Part shown: in pieces, positions 17,249-28,619 of the stretch
Position numbering within the stretch: the first letter of the stretch is position 1
How the letters are laid out: every line of letters begins with the position of its first letter
From: Teichococcus deserti
GTDB lineage: Bacteria; Pseudomonadota; Alphaproteobacteria; Acetobacterales; Acetobacteraceae
Assembly: GCF_001982615.1 (NCBI RefSeq)
Contig: NZ_MLCO01000021.1
Span: 1 to 57,464 of the forward strand
Direction of reading: 5' to 3'
DNA: 57,464 nucleotides
Notes under the pieces: model-generated
Database searches by the model: none
Told to the model about the DNA's origin: nothing
What the model saw: only the letters and a program-made list of their open reading frames with translations
Program-made: the position numbers and the translations under genes

Positions 17249-18304
17249 CTAGATCCCGAAAGTATCGCGCCAGAGGTCCTTGACCTCCTGCGCCTTGGCT
17301 TCGACATCCTCGGGCTTCGGCGTGTAGAGCGGGATGCTGTCCAGTGCCTTCGCGCCGGGCGGCGGCGGCACTTCCGGCCGCAGCGATTCGCCGAAATAGG
17401 CGCGCGTCGCGGTGTGGTAGGCCGGGCTGGTGACGAATTCCATGAACAGCTTCGCGGCATTCGGATGCGGCGCCGAGCGCATCGCCCCGGTCGGCGAGGG
17501 CACCACCAGCGTGCCGTCGGTCGGATAGATCAGCGTCACCGGATTGCCGCGCGAAATGCTGAGCAAGGTCGTCGCCGAAGGGATCGCCGCGCCGATCATC
17601 CGCTCGCCGGCATTCAGCGTCGTCACCGGGTCGCCGCTGGAGCGGCCGATCAGCGGCCGGTTGCGCTCCAACTCCTTGAAGTAGCCGGCGCCGAACTTCT
17701 CCTGCATCATCAGGCACCAGGCGGTGATGGCGCCGCTATAGCCGGGGTGGCCGACGGCGACGCGGTCCTTCCAGCGCGGATCGGTCAGGTCGCGCCAGGA
17801 TTTCGGCGCATCGGCCTCCGACACGTTCTTGCTGTGCCGCGCCATCAGATACAGGCCGAGATAGGTGATCTGGAAGAAGCCGTCCGGATCGGCGGCCTTC
17901 TGCGCCACCTCGATCAGGCCCTTGGCATTCTCCGGGCGATAGGCCATCAGCTGCTCGTTGCGCTTCAGATGCGCCGCATGGCTGTAATCGGTGGAGCTGA
18001 AGACGTCGCACTGGTTGACCCGCGCGCGCATGTCCTGCGCCAGCCGCTGGAAGGCCACCTGCGAGGCGCTGCGCACCACATTGACCTTCACGCCCGGATA
18101 GCGCTCGCCGAAGGCGCGGCCGATCGCCTCGGAAGGCTCGGCCTGCATCTGGCCGGTGTACCAGGTGATCTCGCCTTCCTTCTTGGCCGCGTCGTAGAGC
18201 GCCGCCTCATGCGCCGGCAGCCCCTGCGCCCGTGCCTTCTGCTGCGCCAGCAAGACGCCGCCGGCCGCCAGCGCCACGAAGTGCCGCCTGTTGATCATCC
18301 GCAT
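17249..18304 (-). CDS. ABC substrate-binding protein, family 1 (FbpA-like), copy B
   Basis: Periplasmic receptor of 351 residues starting at the ATG at 18304 behind GGGAGG. The N-terminus (MRMINRRHFVALAAGGVLLA) is a signal peptide, probably cut after ARA. It matches copy A through most of its length: GEITWYTGQMQAEPSEAIG, DPVTTLNAGERMIGAAIPSA and the end WRDTFGI. The two genes are separated by 64 bp, so this is a tandem duplication that has diverged. Two receptors feeding one permease suggest a widened ligand range. Confidence 0.88.
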   Translation of the reverse strand: MRMINRRHFVALAAGGVLLAQQKARAQGLPAHEAALYDAAKKEGEITWYTGQMQAEPSEAIGRAFGERYPGVKVNVVRSASQVAFQRLAQDMRARVNQCDVFSSTDYSHAAHLKRNEQLMAYRPENAKGLIEVAQKAADPDGFFQITYLGLYLMARHSKNVSEADAPKSWRDLTDPRWKDRVAVGHPGYSGAITAWCLMMQEKFGAGYFKELERNRPLIGRSSGDPVTTLNAGERMIGAAIPSATTLLSISRGNPVTLIYPTDGTLVVPSPTGAMRSAPHPNAAKLFMEFVTSPAYHTATRAYFGESLRPEVPPPPGAKALDSIPLYTPKPEDVEAKAQEVKDLWRDTFGI

Positions 18305-18371
18305 CCCTCGATCCTCCCTGCCTGGACCGGCGCCGGCGGCTCTGCGGCCGCTCGGCGCGCGTCGTCTTCCT

Positions 18372-19181
18372 CTAGTGCCCCTTGAAGACCGGGCTCCGCT
18401 TCTCCTGGAAGGCGCGGCGGCCTTCGGCGTAGTCGGCACTGTCGAAGCAGGCGCGGTTCGCCTGCTCCACCGCGGCGCGGTCGCGCTTCTCCGGGCTTCC
18501 CACAATTTGCTCGATCGCCATCCGCGACGCCTTCAAGGACAGCGGCGCATTCCTCGCGATCTGCGTTGCCAGCTCGATCGTCGCCGATTCGAGCGCGTCG
18601 ACCGGCACCACGCGGTTGACCATGCCCGTGCGCAGCGCTTCCGCCGCATCCAGCTGACGGCCGCTGAACATGATTTCCTTCGCCATGGCCGGGCCGGTCA
18701 GCGCGACCAGCTTCTCCAGGCTTTCATAGCCATAGGCGATGCCGAGCTTGGCCGCCGGAATGCCGAAGCGGCTGTCCTCGGAGGCGACGCGGATATCGGC
18801 GATCAGCGCGGTGGCATAGCCGCCGCCGATGCAGAAGCCCTGGATCATGGCGATCAGCGGCTTGCCCATGCCTTCCAGCGCGCGGCGCGCCGCGGCGCTG
18901 CGCTGGCCATAGGCCTCCTGCGCCGCCGCATCGGCGCGGATGCGGTCGAACTCGCTGATATCGGCGCCGGAGGCGAAGGCCTTTCCGCCCGCGCCGTGCA
19001 GGATGACGACGCGCACCTCGGGATCGGCGGCGAAGTCGGTCGCAGCCGCGGCGATGGCGTCCCACATGGCCAGCGCGATGGCGTTGCGCTTCTCCGGCTG
19101 GTTGATGGTGATCCAGCCGATGCCGGCTTCGCGCCGCGTCAGGATCCGGGGGTCGGCAATGCCTTTGGCCTCGATATCCAT
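18372..19181 (-). CDS. Enoyl-CoA hydratase/isomerase family protein
   Basis: Crotonase-fold enzyme of 269 residues, first gene of the minus-strand operon. The oxyanion-hole region is AFASGADISEF. The second conserved segment is MIQGFCIGGGYATALIADIR. Family members hydrate enoyl-CoA or catalyse related CoA-thioester reactions, and the exact substrate is not set. The ATG at 19181 follows a GGGAGGATC ribosome site. It diverges from a GntR regulator, the likely controller of both directions. A catabolic enzyme leading an ABC importer operon suggests import and degradation of one carboxylic substrate. Confidence 0.88.
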   Translation of the reverse strand: MDIEAKGIADPRILTRREAGIGWITINQPEKRNAIALAMWDAIAAAATDFAADPEVRVVILHGAGGKAFASGADISEFDRIRADAAAQEAYGQRSAAARRALEGMGKPLIAMIQGFCIGGGYATALIADIRVASEDSRFGIPAAKLGIAYGYESLEKLVALTGPAMAKEIMFSGRQLDAAEALRTGMVNRVVPVDALESATIELATQIARNAPLSLKASRMAIEQIVGSPEKRDRAAVEQANRACFDSADYAEGRRAFQEKRSPVFKGH

Positions 19182-19304
19182 CGGATCCTCCCTGCCATGG
19201 CGGAAGAGATCGCAACCGCATCCGGGGCGCGCATCGCGCTGCCCCGGGCTTCCCTGCAGATCGTTTCTCTCCCGGCGAAGAGTCTTGCCACCCGGTCTGC
19301 GGAA

Positions 19305-19421
19305 TGTAAACAATAAAGCCGGTCCAGCGAGACCGAAGAGATCGCGACATCGCGACTGAGCATTTGCAGCAAGCGATTTTGCCGACAAAGCCTCGGGGGC
19401 GGCGGGGAAAAAATGTCTACA
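19305..19421. promoter_or_regulatory. Divergent promoter region with TGTNNACA boxes (putative GntR operators)
   Basis: Between the crotonase and GntR genes lie two TGTNNACA boxes: TGTAAACA at 19305-19312 and TGTCTACA at 19414-19421, the second overlapping the GntR start codon. A tandem 8-bp repeat (ATCGCGAC twice, 19341-19356) lies between them. GntR/FadR-type proteins commonly recognise short GT..AC palindromes, so autoregulation plus control of the divergent operon is plausible. Confidence 0.45.
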
Positions 19422-20132
19422 ATCCAGGCGGCGCGCGAGGCGGCGCAGTCCCTCTCCAGCAAGGTGCAGGCGGCGCTCGAGGCCCTGATCTGGAGCGGCG
19501 CCCTGCCGCCCGGCGCCCGGCTGAACGAGGTGACCCTGGCCCGCCAGCTCGGCGTCAGCCGTGGTCCCGTGCGCGAGGCGGCGCGCGCGCTGGAGCGCAC
19601 CGGTCTCGTCACCGTCATCCTGAATCGCGGCGCCTTCGTCCGCACGCTGACCATCGACGAGGCGATGCAGATCTACGAGCTGAACTCGGTGCTGTTCGGC
19701 TCGGCCGCGGCGCGACTGGCGGTGGCTTGCACCGGCGAGCAGGCGATGACGCTGCGCGCCATCGTCGACCGCATGGACCAGCGGATCGCGGTCGGCGACG
19801 CCGAGGGTTTCTTCGCCGGCAACATCGAGTTCCACGAGCAGCTCATGGCCTTTTCCGGCAATGCGGCGATGGAGGCGGTCTATCTCGACCACACCCGCAA
19901 GCTGTCGATGCTGCGCCGCCGCTCCTTCGACCGGGCGGGCAGCATGGCCGAGGCCAATGCCGAGCACCGCCGCCTGCTGGAGAGCATCCTGGCCGGCGAC
20001 GCGACGGCCGCGCGGCAGCAGGCGGAGCAGCACACGCGCTCCGGCCGCGCCCGCTTCCTGACCGCCATCGCCTACAAGGAAGGCGGCCCGCGCGCCACCA
20101 CGGCGGCGGAGAAGAACCGAGCAACCGTCTGA
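19413..20132 (+). CDS. GntR-family regulator, FCD (FadR) subfamily
   Basis: DNA-binding repressor of 239 residues. The N-terminal winged helix contains RLNEVTLARQLGVSRGPVRE. The C-terminal FCD domain shows metal-ligand-type histidines in NIEFHEQLMAFSGN and near AEHRRLLESILAGD. Such proteins bind small carboxylic acids. It diverges from the crotonase/ABC operon and is followed 16 nt later by a TIM-barrel isomerase. A TGTCTACA box overlaps its start codon, suggesting autoregulation. Confidence 0.9.
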   Translation: MSTIQAAREAAQSLSSKVQAALEALIWSGALPPGARLNEVTLARQLGVSRGPVREAARALERTGLVTVILNRGAFVRTLTIDEAMQIYELNSVLFGSAAARLAVACTGEQAMTLRAIVDRMDQRIAVGDAEGFFAGNIEFHEQLMAFSGNAAMEAVYLDHTRKLSMLRRRSFDRAGSMAEANAEHRRLLESILAGDATAARQQAEQHTRSGRARFLTAIAYKEGGPRATTAAEKNRATV

Positions 20133-20148
20133 GGGGAAGAGCACGACC

Positions 20149-20982
20149 ATGGCACAACAGGAAAGCTTGCTGGACCGCATCGGCGTCGATGTCGGCCGCC
20201 GCCTGCCGCTGGAGCAGGCGATCGACTGGGCCGCCGGGCGCGGCGTGCGCTACATCGACATCCAGCTCGACACCGGCGCCAACAAGGTCGATTCCTTCGA
20301 CGACGCCCGCTGCGCCCGCATCCGCGCCCAGGCGAAGGACAAGGGCGTGACCATCGGTCTGCACACGCTGTCGGCGGTGAACGTCGCCGAATACTCGCCC
20401 TTCCTGTCGGAAGCGGTCGACGCCTATATGCGCGCCTATATCGAGGTGGCGCCGAAGCTGGGCGCCGCCTGGATCGTCGTCCATGCCGGCTACCACTTCA
20501 CCGCCGACGTGAAGATGCGGATGGAGGCCGGCCTCGCGCGGCTGCAGCGCATGGTGGCGCATGCCGAGAAGCATGGCGCGCTGCTGCTGCTGGAGAACCT
20601 GAACAAGGAGCCGGTCGATGCCGAGGTCCACTACCTGGCGCATAGCCTGGAGGAGTGGCGCTACTACTACGACCGCATCAATTCCCCCGCCTTCGCGCTG
20701 TCCTTCACCGCCAACCACGCGCATCTGATGCCGGAGGGCGTCGAGGGCTTCGTCGACGCCATCCCGCTGGAGCGGGTCGCGGAAGTGCGGCTGGCCGATT
20801 GCTTCCGCAACGGGCATGAGCAGCACCTGCTGCCGGGGCAGGGCAATTTCGACTTCGGCGCGATGTTCGAGCTGCTCGAGCGCCGCGGCTTCCAGGGCCA
20901 CTATATGAACGCCTTCGGCACGCTCGATGACATGGACCAGGCCCGCCACGCCATGGTCGGGATGGCCCGCGCGGCCGCCTAG
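20149..20982 (+). CDS. TIM-barrel sugar phosphate isomerase/epimerase family protein
   Basis: A protein of 277 residues with the xylose-isomerase-like (AP endonuclease 2) fold. Visible barrel strands include RYIDIQLD, VTIGLHTLSA, AAWIVVHAGYHF and LLLLENLNKE, with acidic and histidine residues at strand ends suited to a divalent metal site. The family covers sugar isomerases, epimerases and dehydratases. It lies 16 nt after the GntR gene with its own GAGGGGAAG site, so the two are probably co-transcribed. The substrate is unknown and may belong to the same pathway as the divergent ABC/crotonase operon. Confidence 0.8.
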   Translation: MAQQESLLDRIGVDVGRRLPLEQAIDWAAGRGVRYIDIQLDTGANKVDSFDDARCARIRAQAKDKGVTIGLHTLSAVNVAEYSPFLSEAVDAYMRAYIEVAPKLGAAWIVVHAGYHFTADVKMRMEAGLARLQRMVAHAEKHGALLLLENLNKEPVDAEVHYLAHSLEEWRYYYDRINSPAFALSFTANHAHLMPEGVEGFVDAIPLERVAEVRLADCFRNGHEQHLLPGQGNFDFGAMFELLERRGFQGHYMNAFGTLDDMDQARHAMVGMARAAA

Positions 20983-21092
20983 GCTGCCGCTGGCCCCCCC
21001 CGCGCCTGCAGCGAAACCCTGGCCGATGCGCTATGTTGCATCGGCCGGGGCCTGCCGCCCTGGCACGACAGGCTTCGGGGAGCGCGCGGCGC

Positions 21093-22484
21093 GTGAAGGT
21101 GATCATCTGCGGGGCGGGCCAGGTCGGCACCACCATCGCCCGCCATCTGTCGATGGAAGGCAACGACGTCACCGTCATCGACGCCTCGCCCGAGGCGGCG
21201 CGGCGGGCCGATGAAAGCTATGACGTGCGCGGGATGGCGGGCTTCGCCTCGCATCCCGACACGCTGCGCGCGGCGGGCGCCGAGGAGGCCGACCTGCTGA
21301 TCGCCGTCACCCGCTCCGACGAGGTCAACCTGGTCGCCTGCCTGGTCGGCCAGGCGCTGTTCCAGGTCAAGCGCCGCATCGCCCGTCTTCGCCACCACGG
21401 CTATCTGCAGCCCAACTGGCAGGGCGCCCAGGCCGCCGAGCGCGCCTTGGTCGATGTCGTCATCTCGCCCGAGGTCGAGGTCGCCCGCGGCATCGCCCGG
21501 CGGCTCCGCACCCCCGGCGCCTTCGACATGGCGCCGCTGTCGGACGGGCGGCTGCAATTGCTCGGCATCCATTGCGAGGGCGGCGGCTGCCCGATGGCCG
21601 GCCAGGCGCTGGGCGCGCTGCGGCGCGAGGCGGCGGAGCGCGGCTTCAGCATCGTCGCCATTCTGCGCGAAGGCGCCGCCCGCATGCCGCGCGACGAGGA
21701 GCGCATCGCGCCCGGCGACGACGTCTATGTCGTCGCCCGGCCCGAGCGGGCGGATGCCGTCGTCGCCGCCTTCGGCCATCGCGAGGAGGAGGCGCGCCGC
21801 GTCGTCATCGTCGGCGGCGGCAATGTCGGCCTGCATCTGGCGCAGATGCTGCGCCGCGACGCTTTGGTCTCGCTCAAGGTGATCGAGCACGATCCGACCC
21901 GCGCGGCCCTGGTGGCCGAGGCGCTGGGCCCGGGCAGCGTGGTGCTCAGCGGCGACGCGCTGGACCGCGAGCTGCTGGACGAGGCCAATATCGGCGCCGT
22001 CGACACGGTGATCGCCGTGACCAACGACGACGAGACCAATATCTTCGTCTCGGTGCTGGCCAAGCGCGCCGGTTGCGGCCGCGCCATCACCCTGGTCAAC
22101 AAGAGCAGCTACGCCCCCGTGGTGGACGAGCTCGGCATCGACGCGGTGGTCAGCCCCAGCAGCATCACCATCGCCTCCATCCTGCGCCATGTGCGGCGCG
22201 GCGCGGTGGGGCAGGTGTTTCCGCTCGGCGATGGCATGGTCGAGGTGCTGGAACTGCGCGCTTTGGCCGGCTCCCGCCTGGTCTCGGCGCCGCTGGGGGA
22301 GCTCGACCTGCCCAAGGGCGTGCTGGTCGCAGCCCTGCTGCGCGACGGCGAGGCCCGGCTGCCCGACCCCGCCACCCGCATCCAGCCCGGCGACGAGGTG
22401 ATCGCCGTGGTGGCCCAGGCCGCGCGCGAGGCCGCCGAGGCGCTGATCGCGCTGCCCGGCAGCGAGCCCGGCGCCGGCCGATGA
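21093..22484 (+). CDS. trkA: Trk system potassium uptake regulator TrkA
   Basis: Cytoplasmic NAD-binding subunit that gates the TrkH potassium channel, 463 residues. It has two TrkA-N/TrkA-C repeats: the first Rossmann motif is GAGQVG at the N-terminus and the second is GGGNVG near residue 240. Each is followed by the acidic strand-end and a C-terminal RCK-C region. The GTG at 21093 starts the protein as MKVIICGAGQVG, the standard TrkA N-terminus. The open frame extends to 21033 without support. The stop overlaps the trkH start by 4 nt. Confidence 0.95.
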   Translation: MKVIICGAGQVGTTIARHLSMEGNDVTVIDASPEAARRADESYDVRGMAGFASHPDTLRAAGAEEADLLIAVTRSDEVNLVACLVGQALFQVKRRIARLRHHGYLQPNWQGAQAAERALVDVVISPEVEVARGIARRLRTPGAFDMAPLSDGRLQLLGIHCEGGGCPMAGQALGALRREAAERGFSIVAILREGAARMPRDEERIAPGDDVYVVARPERADAVVAAFGHREEEARRVVIVGGGNVGLHLAQMLRRDALVSLKVIEHDPTRAALVAEALGPGSVVLSGDALDRELLDEANIGAVDTVIAVTNDDETNIFVSVLAKRAGCGRAITLVNKSSYAPVVDELGIDAVVSPSSITIASILRHVRRGAVGQVFPLGDGMVEVLELRALAGSRLVSAPLGELDLPKGVLVAALLRDGEARLPDPATRIQPGDEVIAVVAQAAREAAEALIALPGSEPGAGR

Positions 22485-23986
22485 AGCCCCAGGCCAAGGC
22501 GAGGCCGCAGCCGCGCGGCTACTGGGCGCCGCCGCCGCTGCGCCCGGTGCTGCATCTGGTGGCGCGCATGCTGCTGGTGCTGGGCGGCTTCATGCTGCTG
22601 CCGGCCGCCGTCGATGCCGCGGTCGACCATCCGGACTGGCGCGGCTTCGCCATCAGTGCGGCGGGGACCATGCTGGCCGCCGCCGCGCTGCTGCGCGCCA
22701 CGCGCTGCGACCTGGCCGAGGGCCTGACCCTCCGCCAGGCCTTCCTGCTCACCCCGATGGCCTGGCTGGCGGTCTGCGCCGCGGCGGCGGTGCCGCTTTA
22801 TCTGTCGGCGCTGGAAGGGCTGGGCGGCAGCGTCACCAATTCGGTCTTCGAGGCGGTCTCCGGCCTGACCACCACGGGGGCCACGGTGATCTACGGGCTG
22901 GACACCGCGCCGCCCGGCATCCTGCTATGGCGGGCGCTGCTGCAATGGCTGGGCGGCATCGGCATCATCGCGACGGCGCTGGCCATCTTGCCGACACTCG
23001 GCGTCGGCGGCATGCAGCTGTTCCGCACCGAAAGCTCCGACCGCTCGGAAAAGGTGATGCCGCGGGTGCGCCAGATCGCCGCGCGCATCCTGGTCGCCTA
23101 TCTGGTGCTGACCCTGGTCTGCGCCATCGCCTATGCCCTGGCCGGGATGGGCCCGCTCGACGCCGTGGCCCATGCGCTCAGCACGATTTCCACCGCCGGC
23201 TTCTCCACCGCCGACGCCTCGCTGGCGCATTGGGACAATGCCGCGGTGCATTGGATCGCGACCTTCGGCATGCTGGCCGGAGCGTTGCCCTTCGTCCTCT
23301 ATATCCGCCTGATGCAGCGCGACTACGCTTTGCTGCGCGACCCGCAGGTGCATGGGCTGCTCGGCATGCTGGCCGTGGTCATCCTGCTGCTGACCGGCTG
23401 GCTGGTGCTGCATGACCGCTACCCGCCGCTCGACGCGTTGCGCCATGCCGCGCTGAACACCGTCTCCATCGTCACCACCACCGGCTTCGCCTCCGCCGAT
23501 TACGGGCTGTGGGGCGGGGCGACGACCGGGCTGTTCTTCGGGCTGATGTTCGTCGGCGGCTGCACCGGCTCCACCGCCGGCGGGCTCAAGGTCTTCCGCT
23601 TCCAGGTGATGGCGGCGATGCTGCGGGTGCAGTTCCTGCGGCTGCTCTATCCGCGCGGCGTCTTTCCGCGCCTCTATGGCGGCAAGCCGATCCCGGACGA
23701 GGTGATGGGCTCGGTCGTCGGCTTCTTCACCCTCTACTTCGTCTGCTACGGCGTGCTGACCATCGCGCTGACCACCATGGACCTGGACTTCCTGACCAGC
23801 GCCAGCGCGGCGGTCAGCATGCTGTCGAATATCGGCCCCGGCCTCGGCCCGGTGATCGGCCCGGCCGGCCATTACGGCGCCATGCCCGAGGGCGCCAAGT
23901 GGCTGCTCTGCTTCGCCATGCTGCTCGGCCGGCTGGAGCTTTTTACGCTCTTGATCCTGTTCATGCCGCGCTTCTGGCGGGGGTAG
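22481..23986 (+). CDS. trkH: Trk system potassium uptake protein TrkH
   Basis: Membrane channel subunit of 501 residues. Four pore (filter) segments can be seen: SGLTTTGATVIYG, STISTAGFSTAD, SIVTTTGFASADYG and SMLSNIGPGLGP, the selectivity-filter pattern of SKT-family K+ transporters. The ATG at 22481 overlaps the trkA stop (ATGA), so the two subunits are translationally coupled. Potassium uptake serves osmotic adjustment and pH homeostasis. Confidence 0.95.
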   Translation: MKPQAKARPQPRGYWAPPPLRPVLHLVARMLLVLGGFMLLPAAVDAAVDHPDWRGFAISAAGTMLAAAALLRATRCDLAEGLTLRQAFLLTPMAWLAVCAAAAVPLYLSALEGLGGSVTNSVFEAVSGLTTTGATVIYGLDTAPPGILLWRALLQWLGGIGIIATALAILPTLGVGGMQLFRTESSDRSEKVMPRVRQIAARILVAYLVLTLVCAIAYALAGMGPLDAVAHALSTISTAGFSTADASLAHWDNAAVHWIATFGMLAGALPFVLYIRLMQRDYALLRDPQVHGLLGMLAVVILLLTGWLVLHDRYPPLDALRHAALNTVSIVTTTGFASADYGLWGGATTGLFFGLMFVGGCTGSTAGGLKVFRFQVMAAMLRVQFLRLLYPRGVFPRLYGGKPIPDEVMGSVVGFFTLYFVCYGVLTIALTTMDLDFLTSASAAVSMLSNIGPGLGPVIGPAGHYGAMPEGAKWLLCFAMLLGRLELFTLLILFMPRFWRG

Positions 23987-23987
23987 T

Positions 23988-24060
23988 TGTCGACAGATTC
24001 CTGCTGGACGCGCCGCGTTTCCGGGCATAGCCTCTCGGTCAATGGAGGAAATTGTCGACA
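23988..24060. promoter_or_regulatory. Pair of TGTCGACA palindromes at the GntR start
   Basis: Identical 8-bp palindromes TGTCGACA lie at 23988-23995, just after the trkH stop, and at 24053-24060, inside codons 4-7 of the GntR gene. Both are preceded by T, and their centres are 65 bp apart. They fit the TGTNNACA box found at the other GntR locus and are candidate autoregulatory operators. Confidence 0.45.
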
Positions 24061-24757
24061 TCGACCCGGAGGCCGAAGCAGCCCGGGCGGATGGCGCGCT
24101 CGCCCAGTCGCTGTTCCAGCGGCTCAGCGAGGCGATCATCCAGGGCGAGATCCCGCTCGGCGCCAAGCTGAGCGAGCCGGTCCTCGCCCGCCAGTTCGGC
24201 GTCAGTCGGGCGCCGCTGCGCGAGGCGCTGAACCGGCTGCAGGAACGCCGCCTGGTGCAGCGCGCGCCGCGTCTCGGCGCCCGCGTCGTCAGCCTCTCGG
24301 CCGCCACCTTCCGCGAGATCTACGGCGTGCGCGAAGCCCTCGAAGGTTTCGCGGCGCGCGCCGCCGCGATCGCGATGGGCGCGGATGACCTCGACCGCCT
24401 GCGCGCCATCCTGTCGCTGCAGGAAGAAGCCCTGGCGCGCGGCGGCGACGACGCGCCCAACGCCCTGGGCGGCGAGGATCGCGATTTCCACGCCGTCATC
24501 GCCCGTGCCTCCGGCAATGCGCTGCTGACCGGTCTCTTGTGCGGCGACCTCTACCAGCAGCTGCGTCTCTACCGCTCGCAACTGAAGAAAGTGCCGGGCC
24601 GCGGCGCGCGGGCGGTGCTGGAGCATCGCCGCATCCTCGACGCCATCGCCGAGCGCGATGCCGAGATGGCCGAATGGCAGATGCGCCGCCACGTCACCGC
24701 CTCCTATGCGGCGCTTGCCCCGCTGCTCGGCCCCCCTGCTTCCGAGGATCCCTGCGC

Positions 24758-24761
<4 letters not shown>
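24042..24761 (+). CDS. GntR-family regulator, FCD (FadR) subfamily
   Basis: Transcription factor of 239 residues heading the aconitase-like operon. The winged helix is KLSEPVLARQFGVSRAPLRE. The FCD domain has the acidic and histidine ligand positions in GGEDRDFHAVIARASGN and EHRRILDAIAERD. Ligands of the subfamily are typically carboxylates, in line with a tricarboxylate operon. The start ATG (MEEIVDID) is preceded by only a weak ribosome site. The stop overlaps the next gene (ATGA), so regulator and enzymes are one transcription unit. Confidence 0.9.
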
Positions 24762-27393
<2,632 letters not shown>

Positions 27394-27397
<4 letters not shown>

Positions 27398-28545
27398 CCC
27401 GGCTGCACCGCCTGCCCGCCGTCTATATGCGCGGCGGCACCAGCCGCGCGCTGTTCTTCCACCAGCACCACCTGCCGGCAGCGCGGGCCGAGTGGGATCC
27501 GATCTTCCTGGCCGCGCTGGGCAGCCCCGATCCGAACGGCCGCCAGCTCGACGGCATGGGCGGCGGCATCTCCTCGCTGTCGAAGATCGCGGTGATCGGC
27601 CCGCCGACGCGCGCCGATGCCGATCTGGATTACACCTTCGCGCAGGTCCAGGTGGACACGCCGGTCGTCGGATACCGCGGCAACTGCGGCAATATCTCCT
27701 CGGCCGTCGGCCCCTTCGCGGTGGAAGAGGGGCTGATCGCGCCGCAGGGCGAGGAGGCGGTGGTGCGCATCCACAACACCAACACGGCGAAGATCATCGA
27801 GGCCCGCTTCCCGCTGCGCCACGGCCTGCCCGCCGTCGAGGGCGATTTCCTGTTGCAGGGCGTGGCGGGCCGGGCGGCGCCGATCCGCCTGGCCTTCCTG
27901 TCGCCCGGCGGCGCGGCCACCGGCAGGCTGCTGCCGACCGGCCGCGCGCTGGACCGGCTCGAGGTGCCGGGGCTCGGTGCGATCGAGGCCTCGCTGGTCG
28001 ATGCTGCCAACCCGGTGGTCTTCGTCGCCGCCGCGGCGCTGGGCTTCACCGGCACCGAATCGCCTTCGGCCCTGTCCGATCCAGCCCATATCGCGACATT
28101 TGAAAGGATCCGGGTGGCGGCGGCGGTCGCGATGGGCCTGGTCGCCACGCCCGAGCAGGCGCAGACAACGTTGAAAAATCTGCCGCAGGTGGCGCTGCTT
28201 TCGGCGCCGCGCGATGCGCCGGCCGCGGATGGCAGCACGCTCGCGGCGGACGACATGGACCTGCTGGTGCGCATGATCTCCGCCGGCCAGCCGCACAAGG
28301 CGACGCCCCTGACCGGCGCCATGTGCCTGGCCGTCGCCGCGCGCATCCCCGGCAGCCTGGCCGAGGCCTTGGCCCGTCGCCGTGGGCCACAGGACGATCT
28401 CCGTGTTGCCCATCCCTCGGGCATCCTGCCGGTGGCCGCCCGCACCCGGCTCGAGGACGGCGCGCTGATCGCCGAGGAAGCGGTGGTCTATCGCACCGCG
28501 CGTCGCCTGATGGAGGGCCGGGTGCTCTATCCCGGCCCGGACTGA
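27394..28545 (+). CDS. prpF: PrpF-family isomerase (methylaconitate/oxalomesaconate isomerase-like)
   Basis: Cytoplasmic isomerase of 383 residues with the diaminopimelate-epimerase fold. It starts with the family pattern PAVYMRGGTSRALFF, has the catalytic-Cys type segment YRGNCGNISSAVGPFA, and ends with HPSGILPVAART. PrpF isomerises 2-methylaconitate between cis and trans forms. Close relatives act on 4-oxalomesaconate or aconitate. Translation is coupled to the aconitase-like gene by an ATGA overlap, so the two proteins should act in sequence. Confidence 0.9.
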
Positions 28546-28619
28546 CCCGTCGCAGCAAGCAGTCCCCTGAGGCCGGCGCCAGACCGGCCGGGGCACGTCC
28601 AGTGAGGAACCCCGTCCCC

